Source of the DNA: Staphylococcus cornubiensis
GTDB taxonomy: Bacteria > Bacillota > Bacilli > Staphylococcales > Staphylococcaceae
Length of the DNA: 64,000 nt
NCBI RefSeq assembly: GCF_900183575.1
Contig: NZ_FXUZ01000006.1
Coordinates: forward strand, 1-64,000
Reading direction: 5' to 3'
Part shown: piece by piece, positions 35,060-45,840 of the stretch
Layout: every line of letters starts with the position of its first letter
Position numbering within the stretch: the first letter of the stretch is position 1
Position numbers and translations under genes: made by a program
Notes under the pieces: model-generated
Told to the model about the DNA's origin: nothing
What the model saw: only the letters and a program-made list of their open reading frames with translations
Databases searched by the model: none

Positions 35060-36439
35060 ATGAACTTTTTCGACATTCAAAAAATTCCTAACAAAGGGAT
35101 ACCGCTCGCAACGCAACGTAAATTATGGCTACGTTATTTCTTGCAAGCCTTTTTAGTTGTGTTTTTTGCGTATATGGCGATGTACTTGATTCGTAACAAC
35201 TTTAAAGCTGCACAACCTTTGCTTAAAGAAGAAATCGGGTTGACAACGTTACAGCTAGGGTATATCGGTTTGGCATTTAGTATTACATATGGTTTAGGGA
35301 AAACATTACTCGGTTATTTTGTAGATGGTCGTAATACGAAAAAAATTATTTCATTCTTGCTCGTTTTATCAGCTATTGTTGTACTGATTATGGGCTTTAT
35401 TTTAAGTTATTTTGGTTCTGTGATGGGCTTATTAATTGTATTATGGGGCTTAAACGGTATTTTCCAATCAGTCGGTGGACCAGCAAGTTATTCGACAATT
35501 TCACGTTGGGCACCACGTACGAAGCGAGGCCGCTATTTAGGTTTTTGGAATACATCACATAATATTGGTGGTGCGATTGCAGGGGGTCTTGCATTGTGGG
35601 GTGCAAATGTCTTTTTCCATGGTAGCGTGATCGGGATGTTCATCTTCCCAGCAGTCATTGCGTTAATTATCGGGATTGTGACATTGTTTATCGGTAAGGA
35701 CGATCCAGAAGAGCTCGGTTGGAATCGTGCAGAAGAAATATGGGAAGAGCCAGTTGAACAAGAAAACATAGACGCGCAAGATATGACGAAATGGCAGATT
35801 TTCAAAAAGTATATTTTAAAGAATCCAGTCATTTGGATTTTGTGTGTCTCTAACGTTTTTGTTTACATTGTGCGAATTGGTATTGATAACTGGGCACCGT
35901 TATACGTATCTGAATACTTACACTTTGATAAGGCAGACGCGGTAAATACGATCTTTTACTTTGAAATTGGTGCATTAATAGCAAGTTTATTATGGGGTTA
36001 CGTCTCTGATTTACTTAAAGGACGTCGCGCAGTAGTGGCAATAGGGTGTATGTTTTTAATTGTATTCGTTGTTCATTTTTACACAAATGCAACGAGTGTA
36101 ACGATGGTTAACGTTTCATTATTAGCACTTGGCGCACTTATTTTTGGTCCTCAATTATTAATCGGTGTCGCATTAACAGGTTTTGTACCGAAAAATGCGA
36201 TTAGTGTCGCTAATGGTATGACGGGATCTTTTGCATATTTATTTGGTGATTCCATGGCGAAAGTAGGACTTGCAGCGATTGCAGACCCTCAGCGCAATGG
36301 GTTAACAGTTTTCGGGTATACATTAAGCGGTTGGACGGATGTCTTTATCGTATTTTATGCCGCACTCTTTATAGGCATCATTTTACTTGGTATCGTTGCT
36401 TATTTTGAAGAAAAGAAAATTAGAAGTTTAAATCTATAA
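35060..36439 (+). CDS. uhpT: Hexose-6-phosphate:phosphate antiporter
   Basis: 459 residues from the ATG at 35060 behind AGAGGTG, the S. aureus UhpT length; the ORF opens seven codons earlier. It is an organophosphate:phosphate antiporter of the MFS with twelve helices. Recognised stretches include MYLIRNNFKAAQPLLKEEIG, SITYGLGKTLLGYFVDGRN, WGLNGIFQSVGGPASYSTIS and GRYLGFWNTSHNIGGAIAGG. It imports glucose-6-phosphate and is the entry route for fosfomycin in S. aureus. Expression is normally switched on by HptRSA, encoded convergently next door. Confidence 0.95.
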   Translation: MNFFDIQKIPNKGIPLATQRKLWLRYFLQAFLVVFFAYMAMYLIRNNFKAAQPLLKEEIGLTTLQLGYIGLAFSITYGLGKTLLGYFVDGRNTKKIISFLLVLSAIVVLIMGFILSYFGSVMGLLIVLWGLNGIFQSVGGPASYSTISRWAPRTKRGRYLGFWNTSHNIGGAIAGGLALWGANVFFHGSVIGMFIFPAVIALIIGIVTLFIGKDDPEELGWNRAEEIWEEPVEQENIDAQDMTKWQIFKKYILKNPVIWILCVSNVFVYIVRIGIDNWAPLYVSEYLHFDKADAVNTIFYFEIGALIASLLWGYVSDLLKGRRAVVAIGCMFLIVFVVHFYTNATSVTMVNVSLLALGALIFGPQLLIGVALTGFVPKNAISVANGMTGSFAYLFGDSMAKVGLAAIADPQRNGLTVFGYTLSGWTDVFIVFYAALFIGIILLGIVAYFEEKKIRSLNL

Positions 36440-36442
36440 CAT

Positions 36443-36951
36443 CTATTTGAGTGGGCTGGGAGATTATGTTTTTGATGCTATGTATGCAGTATTTTGTTTA
36501 ACTTGCCCTGCCTAAGATTTGTGATATTTGATTACCCTGATGGCTTCGCGTTCCCAGGGGACTTGTCTCAACTAGCCATCGCTTGATTAAACGATGACAT
36601 ACATGTAGCGTTGGCGGATTTTGGGAGCAGTACAGAAATCTCATGTAAAACAAAGATTTCGTAGTACTGCCCCCGCTAAGGCTGACTAGACTTCTCAAAA
36701 GCACACGCATTGAGAAGTCAGACAGCTACTGCGATAAACAGCAGCCACTATCAGAGTAAAGAAGTGACTGCTAGCAATATTCACTAATTCCCTCGGGAGT
36801 CTCAGCCTTCTGGGCAATCTTACATCAAATGCAGTCACTTAGGGCAAGTTGATGAAATGGAGACAACCCCGTAGCGTCCAATTTTTACGGCCCATTCATC
36901 CTCTTTTTTGACTGTCTTATCATCACTAATTGTAATATATCCATAAAAGGT
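36443..36951. repeat. Dispersed modular intergenic repeat, copy A
   Basis: It shares two outer modules with 53078-53426: one around TTTTGTTTAACTTGCC and ATGGCTTCGCGTTC, another around GAGTCTCAGCC and TACATCAAATGCAGTCACTT. Its middle (about 36605-36760) is the inverse of 61040-61200, with hairpins such as GACTTCTCAA...TTGAGAAGTC. Open frames in it are fortuitous. Confidence 0.75.
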
Positions 36952-36987
36952 GGGGACGGAGAAAGCTTAATTTCTCAGTCCCCTTTT
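36952..36987 (+). terminator. Terminator at the end of repeat copy A
   Basis: GGGGACGGAGAAA (36952-36964) pairs with TTTCTCAGTCCCC, followed by TTTTT. It would stop transcripts coming from uhpT. Confidence 0.8.
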
Positions 36988-37071
36988 TGCGTTTTCTTGA
37001 AGTTGTACCGCCGCCCATGCTAGCGAGGATAAAATTGAAAACGCAATGATGCCTTTTAACTTTAATAGTAA

Positions 37072-37821
37072 CTACTGTTTTGAACTCATGTATTCGCGCG
37101 GTGACATTTTTAAATACTTTTTAAAATGATAACTAAAACTCTTATAATCAGAAAAGCCTACTTTATGCGCAATCTCATAATGCTTATCCCCACTTTGTAA
37201 CAACGACATCGCTTGATAAATGCGATAACGATTTAAATAATCCAACATCGTAATACCGACGTGTGTTTTAAAAATACGCATTAAATACGATTCACTTACG
37301 CCGAGCTCAGTCGCTAGCGCAGTGCTCTGCCACTTTTGATCGTAATGTTGATGGATATGTTGCACGACATGATTGACGTAATAATCGGGATACTCTAATT
37401 TCATCAATGGTTGAAATACAGGTATCGCCGTTGTAAGTGATGCTTTTTGTGCGTGTGCAGGCGGAACAAATTGTGCTAAACGTTGATGTAGCTGATCCGG
37501 ATCAATCGGCTTCAGTAAATAATCTAAGACGTGGTGATGAATTCCTGCTTGCATATATTCAAAATCATCATAACTCGATAAGATGATTTTTTGACATGGC
37601 AAGTCTGCAATCGCTTCTAACAATTCAACCCCATCCATCCGTGGCATGCGAATGTCTGTAATTACAAGGTCAGGTTGATGTTCACGAATGAGAGATAATG
37701 CTTCGATACCATCTTTGGCGAGCCATACTTCATTAAAATGATAGTCTTCCCACGAGATCGCTTGTTTTAGTCCTTCGCGAATAATGCGTTCATCATCACA
37801 AATGACAACTTTATACATCAT
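37072..37821 (-). CDS. hptR: HptR response regulator (AraC type)
   Basis: 249 residues. The receiver domain starts [15 protein letters not shown], with the phosphoacceptor Asp in [13 protein letters not shown]; a C-terminal AraC helix-turn-helix pair spans about 150-249 ([18 protein letters not shown] and [19 protein letters not shown]). The ATG at 37821 (or 37818) overlaps the hptS end by about ten bases. Phosphorylated HptR activates uhpT in S. aureus. Confidence 0.93.
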   Translation of the reverse strand: MMYKVVICDDERIIREGLKQAISWEDYHFNEVWLAKDGIEALSLIREHQPDLVITDIRMPRMDGVELLEAIADLPCQKIILSSYDDFEYMQAGIHHHVLDYLLKPIDPDQLHQRLAQFVPPAHAQKASLTTAIPVFQPLMKLEYPDYYVNHVVQHIHQHYDQKWQSTALATELGVSESYLMRIFKTHVGITMLDYLNRYRIYQAMSLLQSGDKHYEIAHKVGFSDYKSFSYHFKKYLKMSPREYMSSKQ

Positions 37822-39364
37822 GATGCTCCTCTCTTGGTAGTTGAAATGCAATGAGCGTCCCTTGTTGATATGCTGAAAAAATTCTCAATCTTGCGCGTGC
37901 CCCATACTGAATTTGCACTTTATGGTTAAGGTGATTCAGCCCTAAATGTGACGTATCAAACACATTTTCTTGCAACATTTGTCGGACATGTGCGCGACGT
38001 TCGGCAGTCATTCCTAGACCGTTATCATGTACGAAAATACGTAAGCACTTTGCTGTTTGTGTGATACGTATCGTGATGATGAGTGGCTCTGATTCGCGCC
38101 CATGTTTAATCGCATTTTCAATTAAAGGATGAATCATCATTTTACGAATTGGATAACTTTCAAGGCGTTGATCCATCTCTATCTTTAACGTAATGCTATT
38201 GTCGAAGCGGATGTTTTGAATGGCGACATACTTTTGAATGTAAGCGAGTTCCTCTTTCAATGGTACTTTGTCGGTTTTGACGCGTAACGTATAACGCAAC
38301 ATTTGTGAAAGTTGTTGCACGACTTTTTGTGCTTGGCGTGGCGACAATGTAATTAAATATTGTATTGTTTGCATCGTATTAAACAGAAAATGCGGTTGAA
38401 ATTGACGCTCGATTTCCTTTAATTGTATTTTTCGCAATTGCTGTTCAGTTTGCTCAATTGAATGAATCAATGTTTCGTTAGATTCGACTAATTCATAAAT
38501 ATACGTGTTGATATCTTCAAGTTCACTCGGTTGGCCTAAAGGTTCATAAGCGCCCAGTTCACGACGTTGTGCCTGATTAATTCGATTTATCATGAGTTCG
38601 ATATCACGTGTTTGCCGCCTGGCCATTCGATGAGCATTCATAAAACCGAAAATCATAAGTAGTACGAAAGCAATACTAATAATGGCCAATAGTTTAAGAC
38701 CGTCTTCTAACGTGTCATGCATATCTTTAAATTGAATGATTTGCTCGCCTTTGTCATTCAGTTTCATCCGTTCAGATATAAAGCCGAATGGTGGGGGCGG
38801 AAAAGTATCATCGACATGAAAATGTTCAGAGTTCGAATATAAAATATTATCAAAGCGATCTAAAATTAAAGTCGTATGCCCATAACGATCGTGGATTTCT
38901 TCCATATGTGGTGTTTGAGCGAAATAAAACGATAACGTGACTTTTTCGTGCAACAGCTGTATTTGTTGTCGATGCATTAAATATAACTGGTGGACGTCTT
39001 TATGTTCATAATTATTCGTAATTGGTGTTTCGTTATTATCGACAACATAATAAACTGTACCAGGCTGTTGGTGTACAAGTTCAAGCAATAAACGTTTGAA
39101 CGTCGTCACGTCAGCTTTATTGGATAAGTCTAATTGTTGCAACCTCGGCTTCTCAGTTTGAAGTGTTGTTTTAATTTGATTTTCAGTATGGGTTAAATCA
39201 TGCTCAGCCTCGTTCATATGTTGCTGAATATGATGATGCTCCACCCAAATGTATAAAGTGTAAAAACTGACCAGTCCAAGTAAAATCACAAGAAAAACAG
39301 GCAAAATTGTCGAAATAAAAAGCGAACGACGCAATTGATAACGATAAGGTTGATACGTTTTCAT
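37811..39364 (-). CDS. hptS: HptS sensor histidine kinase
   Basis: 517 residues. The first membrane helix is at about 13-36, an extracytoplasmic sensor loop extends to about 215, and a second helix at about 222-242. A cytoplasmic LytS-type kinase follows, with [15 protein letters not shown] carrying the phosphorylated His and an ATP-binding domain with [11 protein letters not shown] and DNGLGMT. Its start overlaps the hptA stop as ATGA. It senses glucose-6-phosphate through HptA. Confidence 0.93.
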   Translation of the reverse strand: MKTYQPYRYQLRRSLFISTILPVFLVILLGLVSFYTLYIWVEHHHIQQHMNEAEHDLTHTENQIKTTLQTEKPRLQQLDLSNKADVTTFKRLLLELVHQQPGTVYYVVDNNETPITNNYEHKDVHQLYLMHRQQIQLLHEKVTLSFYFAQTPHMEEIHDRYGHTTLILDRFDNILYSNSEHFHVDDTFPPPPFGFISERMKLNDKGEQIIQFKDMHDTLEDGLKLLAIISIAFVLLMIFGFMNAHRMARRQTRDIELMINRINQAQRRELGAYEPLGQPSELEDINTYIYELVESNETLIHSIEQTEQQLRKIQLKEIERQFQPHFLFNTMQTIQYLITLSPRQAQKVVQQLSQMLRYTLRVKTDKVPLKEELAYIQKYVAIQNIRFDNSITLKIEMDQRLESYPIRKMMIHPLIENAIKHGRESEPLIITIRITQTAKCLRIFVHDNGLGMTAERRAHVRQMLQENVFDTSHLGLNHLNHKVQIQYGARARLRIFSAYQQGTLIAFQLPREEHHDV

Positions 39365-40314
39365 TCTACACGCTCCAAAAATTTTTGATGAGTTTCATGT
39401 GGCAATGCAGTTTCAGGGATGACTGGAATATCTCTTAATTGAGCGATTCCGGGTTCTTTAATTTCTGAGACATCACGACGTATCGGTTTTACCCCGTCTT
39501 GCTGGGCTAACCGTTGTTGTACTGTATAGCTTGTTAAATAATTGACAAGTGCAGTTCTTTTCGGGTGAGGGTGTTGGTTATTGACTAACGCAATACCATC
39601 TACATTGAGCACGGTGCCTTCAACCGGATAGATGACTTTTAATGGGTACCCTTTTTGAAGCCAAGTTCGCGCATCTTGTTCGTAACTGAGTCCAGCAAAA
39701 TAATGCCCTTTAGCGACTTGTGCGATAACATCAGATGATTTAGCAAGTTGGACGGCATGTTGTTGGAATTGATGTATCTCTGCAACACGATTGTGAATGT
39801 GGTACAAGCCACGCATATGTTGATACCCTGTTGTTGTCGTCTTAGGGTTTGAATAGGCAACCTTTTGATCGAGCGCGGGTTGCATCAAGTCCATATAGCC
39901 ATTGATAGTGATGTCGCCTTGTAAGTCAGTATTCACAACGATGACAGTCGGCATTAACATAAACGGTGTCACGAGTGGCTCATCTGACAACGAAATGCGA
40001 AACTGCGAATGGTCAACGCCTGTATAAGGTACAAAATCTTCTGGGTGTTCAATCGTTTCACTTAATACACCCCCTACAAAAACATCTCCGCGTGCTGCTT
40101 TTGAAGTGTGATGAATTTTCGATAATAAAACTTGTGTCGAATCTTCAATCACAGTCACTTTTACATTTTCTTGGTGTTCAAAGTCTTTGAGTATAGGTTG
40201 AATTAAGCGTTTCGGATAAGGTGAATAAATGGTTAATGTATCGTCAGCGTTAGACGTATCTTGTTGACAACCAAAGAGGAGTATGATGAGCAGACCACAT
40301 AACCATTTTTTCAT
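39361..40314 (-). CDS. hptA: HptA phosphate-sugar-sensing lipoprotein
   Basis: 317 residues. The lipobox is LLFGC (Cys about 16). The mature part is an iron/organic-anion-type periplasmic binding fold: LTIYSPYPKRLIQPILKDFE, later GDVFVGGVLSE, VAYSNPKTTTTGY and YPVEGTVLNVDGIALVNNQ. It is the first gene of a tightly overlapping hptA-hptS-hptR operon. It binds glucose-6-phosphate outside the cell and passes the signal to HptS. Confidence 0.92.
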   Translation of the reverse strand: MKKWLCGLLIILLFGCQQDTSNADDTLTIYSPYPKRLIQPILKDFEHQENVKVTVIEDSTQVLLSKIHHTSKAARGDVFVGGVLSETIEHPEDFVPYTGVDHSQFRISLSDEPLVTPFMLMPTVIVVNTDLQGDITINGYMDLMQPALDQKVAYSNPKTTTTGYQHMRGLYHIHNRVAEIHQFQQHAVQLAKSSDVIAQVAKGHYFAGLSYEQDARTWLQKGYPLKVIYPVEGTVLNVDGIALVNNQHPHPKRTALVNYLTSYTVQQRLAQQDGVKPIRRDVSEIKEPGIAQLRDIPVIPETALPHETHQKFLERVE

Positions 40315-40444
40315 TCTTATAACCCTTTCCTATCTCATGTATTGTATTTATCTTACCAATATTTATTAAATTTGTAGAGAAAAAAATTAATATTATGACT
40401 TTCTTATGATTTGCACTCAAAGAATTTCAGAGTCACGCTGTCAT

Positions 40445-40486
40445 TAAAAAAGGCCTCCTCATGTCATTGTTTTGACTCAAGGAGAC
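40445..40486 (-). terminator. Terminator after the MFS gene at 40498
   Basis: On the reverse strand GTCTCCTTGAGTCA pairs with TGACATGAGGAGGC (some wobbles) and is followed by CTTTTTT. Confidence 0.8.
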
Positions 40487-40497
40487 TGTGATGTGAG

Positions 40498-41691
40498 TTA
40501 TTCAAATATAGTGGCATTTTCGCTATAATGCTTTCGAAAATAAAGTAAGACTGATAATAATACAATGCCAGAGATCACAAATACTATCGTAGTATGTAGC
40601 GGCATGACGAAGCCGAAAAACACTAGCGCGGCGGGTCTCAACCCCATGGATAGACTTCCTAATAATGCGAAAACTCTAGTTTTATAGCGTTCATCCACTT
40701 CCTTTTGTAATAGAATTTGAAGCGGAATGTTATTAAGGTTGACGGCAAAGCCAGTGACAATAGTGACGAATGCAATGATACCGAAACTGAGCAATGGCAT
40801 TTTTTGAAATAAAGGTGCAAGACCGTATGTCATCAATGCAAAAGCAAGTATGGTTATCGATGTACTAATATAGCGTTTATAATGGTTTTTAAGCGTAAAA
40901 ATAGAGAAAATGAGACCACTGACTAATAATGAACCACTGAAAATACTTTCGAACAAGCCGAGATGTTTAGACGATAAGTGCAATTGCTGCAAAATCATAA
41001 AAGGGACACCAATCATAATAGAAGTGACGAGAAAATTGACGAATGCTGCTGTTACAGTTATCGCTTTCAAATTGTTAAAACGTGCAATGTATTTCAGACC
41101 GTCCATAAAATTTTGAGAGAAAGTTTGTTGCTGTTGCACAACGTCAGCCTGTTTAAATGTGAGGAGTGACAACAGTATTAAACATAAAAACTCAGTCGCC
41201 GAATTAATGAGCGCGATATTTTTAATTGACAGCATTGCTACGAGTAATCCACCCAAAATAGGTGACAAAATACCAGATGCAGAAGTAACGATTTGACGAT
41301 AAGAAACCAATTTTTCCAAATAGTCACCAGAGATAAGTTTCAAATTAGAACTTACAATCGATGACACAATGATATCGACGAAGACAAGCACGATCATTGT
41401 GACAAAAATCATCGGTATATTTTCAGTAAAGACAAATGCAAATAATAATAGGATGCCAGTACTGATGCTTTGTCCTATCATAAGAAGTTTTTTGTGAGCC
41501 ACTCTGTCGATGAACGTGCCGATCAAAGGCAATGCCAGTATCTCGATAATCGCAATAGCCCCCAAATACGTTCCGAACAAGGAGCCAGAACCGGTTAATG
41601 TCAAAATATAAAAGCTACATGCAAATGAAAAAATTGAGGACATAAAAGTGGAAAGCGTGTCGAAGCAAAGTAACTTAATCATATTGTGCAT
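40498..41691 (-). CDS. MFS exporter (MFS_3, macrolide/siderophore-efflux-like)
   Basis: 397 residues with about twelve helices. It opens with LLCFDTLSTFMSSIFSFACS and has the loop 2-3 motif GTFIDRVAHKKLLMIGQ, typical of the MFS_3 group that includes enterobactin exporter EntS and Mef-type proteins. AAGGAGG precedes the ATG. It is a single-gene unit. The substrate is not predictable; no siderophore genes are adjacent. Confidence 0.82.
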   Translation of the reverse strand: MHNMIKLLCFDTLSTFMSSIFSFACSFYILTLTGSGSLFGTYLGAIAIIEILALPLIGTFIDRVAHKKLLMIGQSISTGILLLFAFVFTENIPMIFVTMIVLVFVDIIVSSIVSSNLKLISGDYLEKLVSYRQIVTSASGILSPILGGLLVAMLSIKNIALINSATEFLCLILLSLLTFKQADVVQQQQTFSQNFMDGLKYIARFNNLKAITVTAAFVNFLVTSIMIGVPFMILQQLHLSSKHLGLFESIFSGSLLVSGLIFSIFTLKNHYKRYISTSITILAFALMTYGLAPLFQKMPLLSFGIIAFVTIVTGFAVNLNNIPLQILLQKEVDERYKTRVFALLGSLSMGLRPAALVFFGFVMPLHTTIVFVISGIVLLSVLLYFRKHYSENATIFE

Positions 41692-41914
41692 AACAAATCC
41701 TCCTTTTCAATAGCATATAGCAAAAGAAGGTAAAAAGGAATATTAAATTCAGAAAATTCGGAAATAAAATTTTGTAATCATTTCATTGGACGTTATGATT
41801 ATTAAAAAAGACATGATAAACTAATAACGACATTGACTTAATGATATAGAAACATCAAGCTGTGTAGAGTTTGATTTTGTGTTAAATAAATAGAAAAGTA
41901 AGGTGGAACGCACA

Positions 41915-42775
41915 ATGAAGAAAATAACGAAAGCAGTGATTCCCGCAGCAGGTTTAGGTACGCGTTTTTTACCTGCGACGAAAGCAATGCCGAAAGAGAT
42001 GTTGCCGATTTTAGATAAACCGACAATTCAATATATCGTTGAAGAAGCGGTGCGTGCGGGCATTGAAGATATTATTATCGTGACAGGGAAACATAAACGT
42101 GCGATTGAAGATCATTTTGACAATCAAATCGAGCTCGAAATGAATTTAGCGGAAAAAGGTAAAGATGATTTGTTGGAAAAGGTGCAGCATGCGACACAAC
42201 TTGCGAATATGTTTTACGTCCGTCAAAAAGAACAAAAAGGGTTAGGGCATGCGATTTGGACGGCAAAACAATTTATCGGAGACGAACCTTTTGCCGTATT
42301 ACTCGGTGATGATATTGTCGAATCAGAGACCCCAGCGATTCAACAGCTCATGGAAGAATATGAACAAACAGGCAAATCTGTCATCGGTGTCCAAGAAGTG
42401 CCTGAACATGAGACGCATCGTTACGGTATTGTTGATCCGAAAAATCAACAAGATCGTTTATATGAAGTGACGCAATTTGTAGAAAAGCCTGCATTTGGTA
42501 CAGCGCCATCTAATTTGGCTATTATGGGCCGTTACGTGCTGACACCTGACATTTTCGATTATTTAGAAAATCAAGAAGAAGGCGCGGGTGGTGAGATTCA
42601 ACTGACGGATGCGATTGAGCGTTTGAATCAATCACAACAAGTATTTGCTTATCGTTTTGAGGGTGAACGATTTGATGTAGGTGAAAAAGTAGGTTTCGTC
42701 AAAACAACCATTCAATTTGCTTTACGCGATGCAGAAATGGCTGATGAAATCCGTGCCTTTTTAAAAGAATTGTAA
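41915..42775 (+). CDS. galU: UTP-glucose-1-phosphate uridylyltransferase
   Basis: 286 residues from the ATG after AAGGTGG. The nucleotidyl-transferase signature is [20 protein letters not shown], followed by [37 protein letters not shown] and VEKP. It makes UDP-glucose for glycolipid anchors of lipoteichoic acid and for galactose use; in staphylococci it is also called gtaB. It stands alone. Its function links to lacZ downstream through the Leloir pathway only in a general way. Confidence 0.94.
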   Translation: MKKITKAVIPAAGLGTRFLPATKAMPKEMLPILDKPTIQYIVEEAVRAGIEDIIIVTGKHKRAIEDHFDNQIELEMNLAEKGKDDLLEKVQHATQLANMFYVRQKEQKGLGHAIWTAKQFIGDEPFAVLLGDDIVESETPAIQQLMEEYEQTGKSVIGVQEVPEHETHRYGIVDPKNQQDRLYEVTQFVEKPAFGTAPSNLAIMGRYVLTPDIFDYLENQEEGAGGEIQLTDAIERLNQSQQVFAYRFEGERFDVGEKVGFVKTTIQFALRDAEMADEIRAFLKEL

Positions 42776-42968
42776 TGACGACAAAATAAACACAAATTGT
42801 AATAATGCAAAAATAATTCAAAGTGACTATCGTGTTGTTTTCATATGAGACTTTAATATGATGCAATTGTTCTATTTTAGACATGAATTTGTAGTTTTAC
42901 GTATTAAAGTGATAACGTTACTATGTTAGAATGTTCACATGAAAATTTAGAAAAGAGGAAGAGAAAAA

Positions 42969-44276
42969 ATGCTTCTTTTTACGATAGAAATCTTAATAAT
43001 GATTCTCGCAATTGTATTAGGCCTACGCACTGCTGGGGCACTCGGTTGCGGGATTTTTGCACTTGTAGCCCAACTCGTGATGATTTTCGGTTTTGGTTTG
43101 CCACCGGGATCAGCGCCAGTGACAGCAGTATTGATTATTTTATCAATCGGTATTGCGGGTGGGACATTACAAGCAACAGGTGGGATTGATTACTTAGTTC
43201 ATCTCGCTTCAAAAATGATTGAACGCTTTCCGAAATCGATCATTTTTATCGCACCAATGATTGTATTTGTATTTGTTTTCGGAATTGGTACAACGAATAT
43301 CGCATTATCATTAGAACCGATTATTGCGAAAACTGCATTAAAAGCACGTATTCAACCTAAAAAAGCTTTAACGGCTTCAGTGTTAACAGCGAACATTGCG
43401 TTACTTTGTAGTCCGGCAGCTTCAGCGACTGCGTATATGATTTCAGAATTTGCAGGTTTAGGCATTTCAATGGGGCAATACCTCTCTATCGTATTACCGA
43501 CTGCCTTGTTGAGTATGTTGGTGCTAAGTTGTTTTAACACTTTTGTTGGTCGTACAAAAATCGATGAACAACAGGCACAAACGATGCTCCAAAAAATGGC
43601 GATTGATGAAAAGGAAACGACGAAAAAATATGATACACGTGTGAAATTGGGCGTATTTGCCTTTATCATTGCGGTAGGTTGTATTTTACTCTTTGGTATT
43701 TTTCCAGAAGTCGGTCCGGAATTCCGCATCGATGGTAGAGTGGTTCAACTTCAAATGACAGATTTAGTACAACTGTTTATGTATATGAGTGCTATGATCA
43801 ACTTGTTACTCGTTAAAGTCCAACCGAACCAAATATTGACAACACATATTACACAGGCAGCGATTGGCGCGATTTTTGCGGTATTAGGACCAGGTTGGTT
43901 AGGGGCAACGATTTTCAGTGCACCATCAAACCGTGCCATGATGGAAGAAGGCATTGGTGAATTAATTGCACAAGCACCGTGGCTCATCATTATTTTAGTT
44001 GGACTCGTCGCGATGATTGTCATTTCGCAATCTGCAACAGCTTCAATTATGGTGCCAATTGTATTGAGTTTAGGTATTCCACCGATGTTCTTCATTGCGA
44101 TTGTACAAACGTTAAACGTCAACTTTGTCATTCCTGCACAGCCGACGATTTTATTTGCGGTGGATGTTGATGAAACACGGTCGACCAAGATAACGAGCTT
44201 CTTGGTTCCAGGATTTTTCTTAATCGCGACAACAGTAGTGATTGGTTTAACGATTAAGTCGATTTTAGGTGTGTAA
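42969..44276 (+). CDS. Anaerobic C4-dicarboxylate carrier (Dcu family)
   Basis: 435 residues, close to the 430-446 of DcuA/DcuB. It has about eleven helices. Family stretches: LGLRTAGALGCGIFALVAQL near residue 18, GIGTTNIALSLEPII, SPAASATAYM, and late SQSATASIMVPIVLSLGI. It exchanges fumarate, malate or aspartate for succinate under anaerobic conditions. The ATG follows AGAGGAAGAG. DcuA versus DcuB cannot be decided. Confidence 0.9.
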   Translation: MLLFTIEILIMILAIVLGLRTAGALGCGIFALVAQLVMIFGFGLPPGSAPVTAVLIILSIGIAGGTLQATGGIDYLVHLASKMIERFPKSIIFIAPMIVFVFVFGIGTTNIALSLEPIIAKTALKARIQPKKALTASVLTANIALLCSPAASATAYMISEFAGLGISMGQYLSIVLPTALLSMLVLSCFNTFVGRTKIDEQQAQTMLQKMAIDEKETTKKYDTRVKLGVFAFIIAVGCILLFGIFPEVGPEFRIDGRVVQLQMTDLVQLFMYMSAMINLLLVKVQPNQILTTHITQAAIGAIFAVLGPGWLGATIFSAPSNRAMMEEGIGELIAQAPWLIIILVGLVAMIVISQSATASIMVPIVLSLGIPPMFFIAIVQTLNVNFVIPAQPTILFAVDVDETRSTKITSFLVPGFFLIATTVVIGLTIKSILGV

Positions 44277-44289
44277 TGACGTGACTTAT

Positions 44290-44588
44290 AGCTAATACTT
44301 TTGATTGCTAAACCGTGCGAGGCTTTATAAGGCGCTAATCTCTCAACTAACATACGTTTGATAAAATTGTTACAAAAAGGAAGCGTAAGTGGCTTTTCGA
44401 GGTCAGCTGATGCCTTAGGGGACTTGCACGGTTTTTGCAATTTTAATCATCAACTTCCTAATATCGCAACAGAAATACGCATATTAATCAATGATACATT
44501 CACACACGATAGCATTCTTACTTTTAAGTGATAGCATATTAAATTTGAACCGTGCGAGGCTTTATCAGTCACCACGTGCGATATATAT
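44290..44588. repeat. Dispersed modular intergenic repeat, copy C
   Basis: AACCGTGCGAGGCTTTAT occurs twice as an exact 18-bp direct repeat (44311-44328 and 44548-44565). Between them, a segment ending GGTCAGCTGATGCC resembles the middle of the repeat at 53190-53270, and GACTTGCACGGTT is the inverse of a segment near 60980-60995. No gene is seen. Confidence 0.65.
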
Positions 44589-44633
44589 AAACACCCCCAA
44601 GCCTTCAATAAAAAAGGTTGAGGGTGTTTTTTT
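44589..44633. terminator. Bidirectional terminator between the Dcu and MFS genes
   Basis: AACACCCCCAAGCCTT pairs with AAGGTTGAGGGTGTT, flanked by a T run on the plus strand. It serves the two convergent genes. Confidence 0.85.
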
Positions 44634-44649
44634 GAATGATAGATCTATG

Positions 44650-45840
44650 TTACATCGGATGCGCATAGCGTTTGCTATACAGACTACTCAATATACCGAT
44701 CAATAAAATCGCTGCAGCAAACATAAGTGCATCGTTGTAGCTATGCGTGCGTTCGATTAAAATACCTGAAATGTATGGGGCAATCATTTGTCCGACACTA
44801 TAAATGAATGTCATAAAAGCAACTAAGTTTTTACCTTTAGTCTCAAATGTAATCTGGTGCGACTTGGACATAAAGAGCGTCGTCAGTCCTAAAAATGTCG
44901 CGCCAAAAATCATGGAACTCGCTGCAATCGCAAAAGCATTGACTGTATAGATCGGCATCAGTACCGCTACGATTTGTAATAAAAAGGCGAGTATGATGGA
45001 AGGACAAATGCCAATTTTCTGTGCAATGAGTGACCATAATACGGTTGCTGGAATCGCGCCTAATCCGACAAACATCCAACTGAGTGCCGCATATTCGGAT
45101 AACTCTGGCATTGTTTTAACAATCGCGACGAGAAATGTACCAGTAATAATGTAGCCAGCACCTTCACAAAAATAAGCGATCATAAAAGGAATGTAGAACT
45201 TTTTAGAATAACTGATCACTTTTGTATGCGTGGCTTCTTCATGGGATTCTGTGTGGTGGACAGTTGGATTTTCACGTAAACGTAAGATAACGATGAGCGT
45301 TAGAATGAATGACGCTGCACCTAACCAAATCCACGTTTCACGCCAATTCGTCACATCAGTATAAAGAAAAATAAACAAACTGCTCGAAAATAGTCCCATA
45401 CCGACAGCGCTATAAAGTAGGCCAGAAATACCTTCGCGGCGTGCTAAGTGTAAAGCCTCAAGTACTATGTTAGACGCAAGTACAAATACAGCACCACTCG
45501 TCACACCATTCAGTAAACGGAGAAACGACCAAATGACAAAGTGATCTGTTAGTCCGAATAAAATCATTGTCGCAACATTGATGAATAAGTAGCATTTTAA
45601 ATCAAAAACTTTGTGCTTCATGATATAAAAAATAGGCAATATCGCACCAATTAAATAACCTAAATAATTATAAGTCGCAAGTAAACCGACACTTTTATTA
45701 TTCAATCCTGTATCTAACTGCATAAAAGGCAAAATGGGTGTATACGCAAATCGACCTAATGCAATGACGATGAACAGTGACATCATTCCTAATAATAACT
45801 GGCGATAACCATGTGTTCTGAGATCTTTTATTTCTCTCAA
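44650..45840 (-). CDS. MFS transporter, YbfB/YjiJ family
   Basis: 396 residues with about twelve helices. The N-terminal segment ALGRFAYTPILPFMQ and the following NYLGYLIGAILP are hallmarks of the YbfB/YjiJ group (MFS_4). The start is TTG; the frame has no nearby ATG and AGGGGGG lies at the right distance. The substrate of this family is unknown. It is a single-gene unit. Confidence 0.85.
   Translation of the reverse strand: MREIKDLRTHGYRQLLLGMMSLFIVIALGRFAYTPILPFMQLDTGLNNKSVGLLATYNYLGYLIGAILPIFYIMKHKVFDLKCYLFINVATMILFGLTDHFVIWSFLRLLNGVTSGAVFVLASNIVLEALHLARREGISGLLYSAVGMGLFSSSLFIFLYTDVTNWRETWIWLGAASFILTLIVILRLRENPTVHHTESHEEATHTKVISYSKKFYIPFMIAYFCEGAGYIITGTFLVAIVKTMPELSEYAALSWMFVGLGAIPATVLWSLIAQKIGICPSIILAFLLQIVAVLMPIYTVNAFAIAASSMIFGATFLGLTTLFMSKSHQITFETKGKNLVAFMTFIYSVGQMIAPYISGILIERTHSYNDALMFAAAILLIGILSSLYSKRYAHPM

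Noticed and set aside
36498..36710. 70-codon reverse frame in the intergenic repeat
   Set aside because: It lies inside repeat copy A and is not kept in the other copies.
43751..44440. 229-codon open frame antisense to the Dcu-type gene
   Set aside because: It lies mainly within a well-supported membrane carrier gene and has low-complexity antisense composition.
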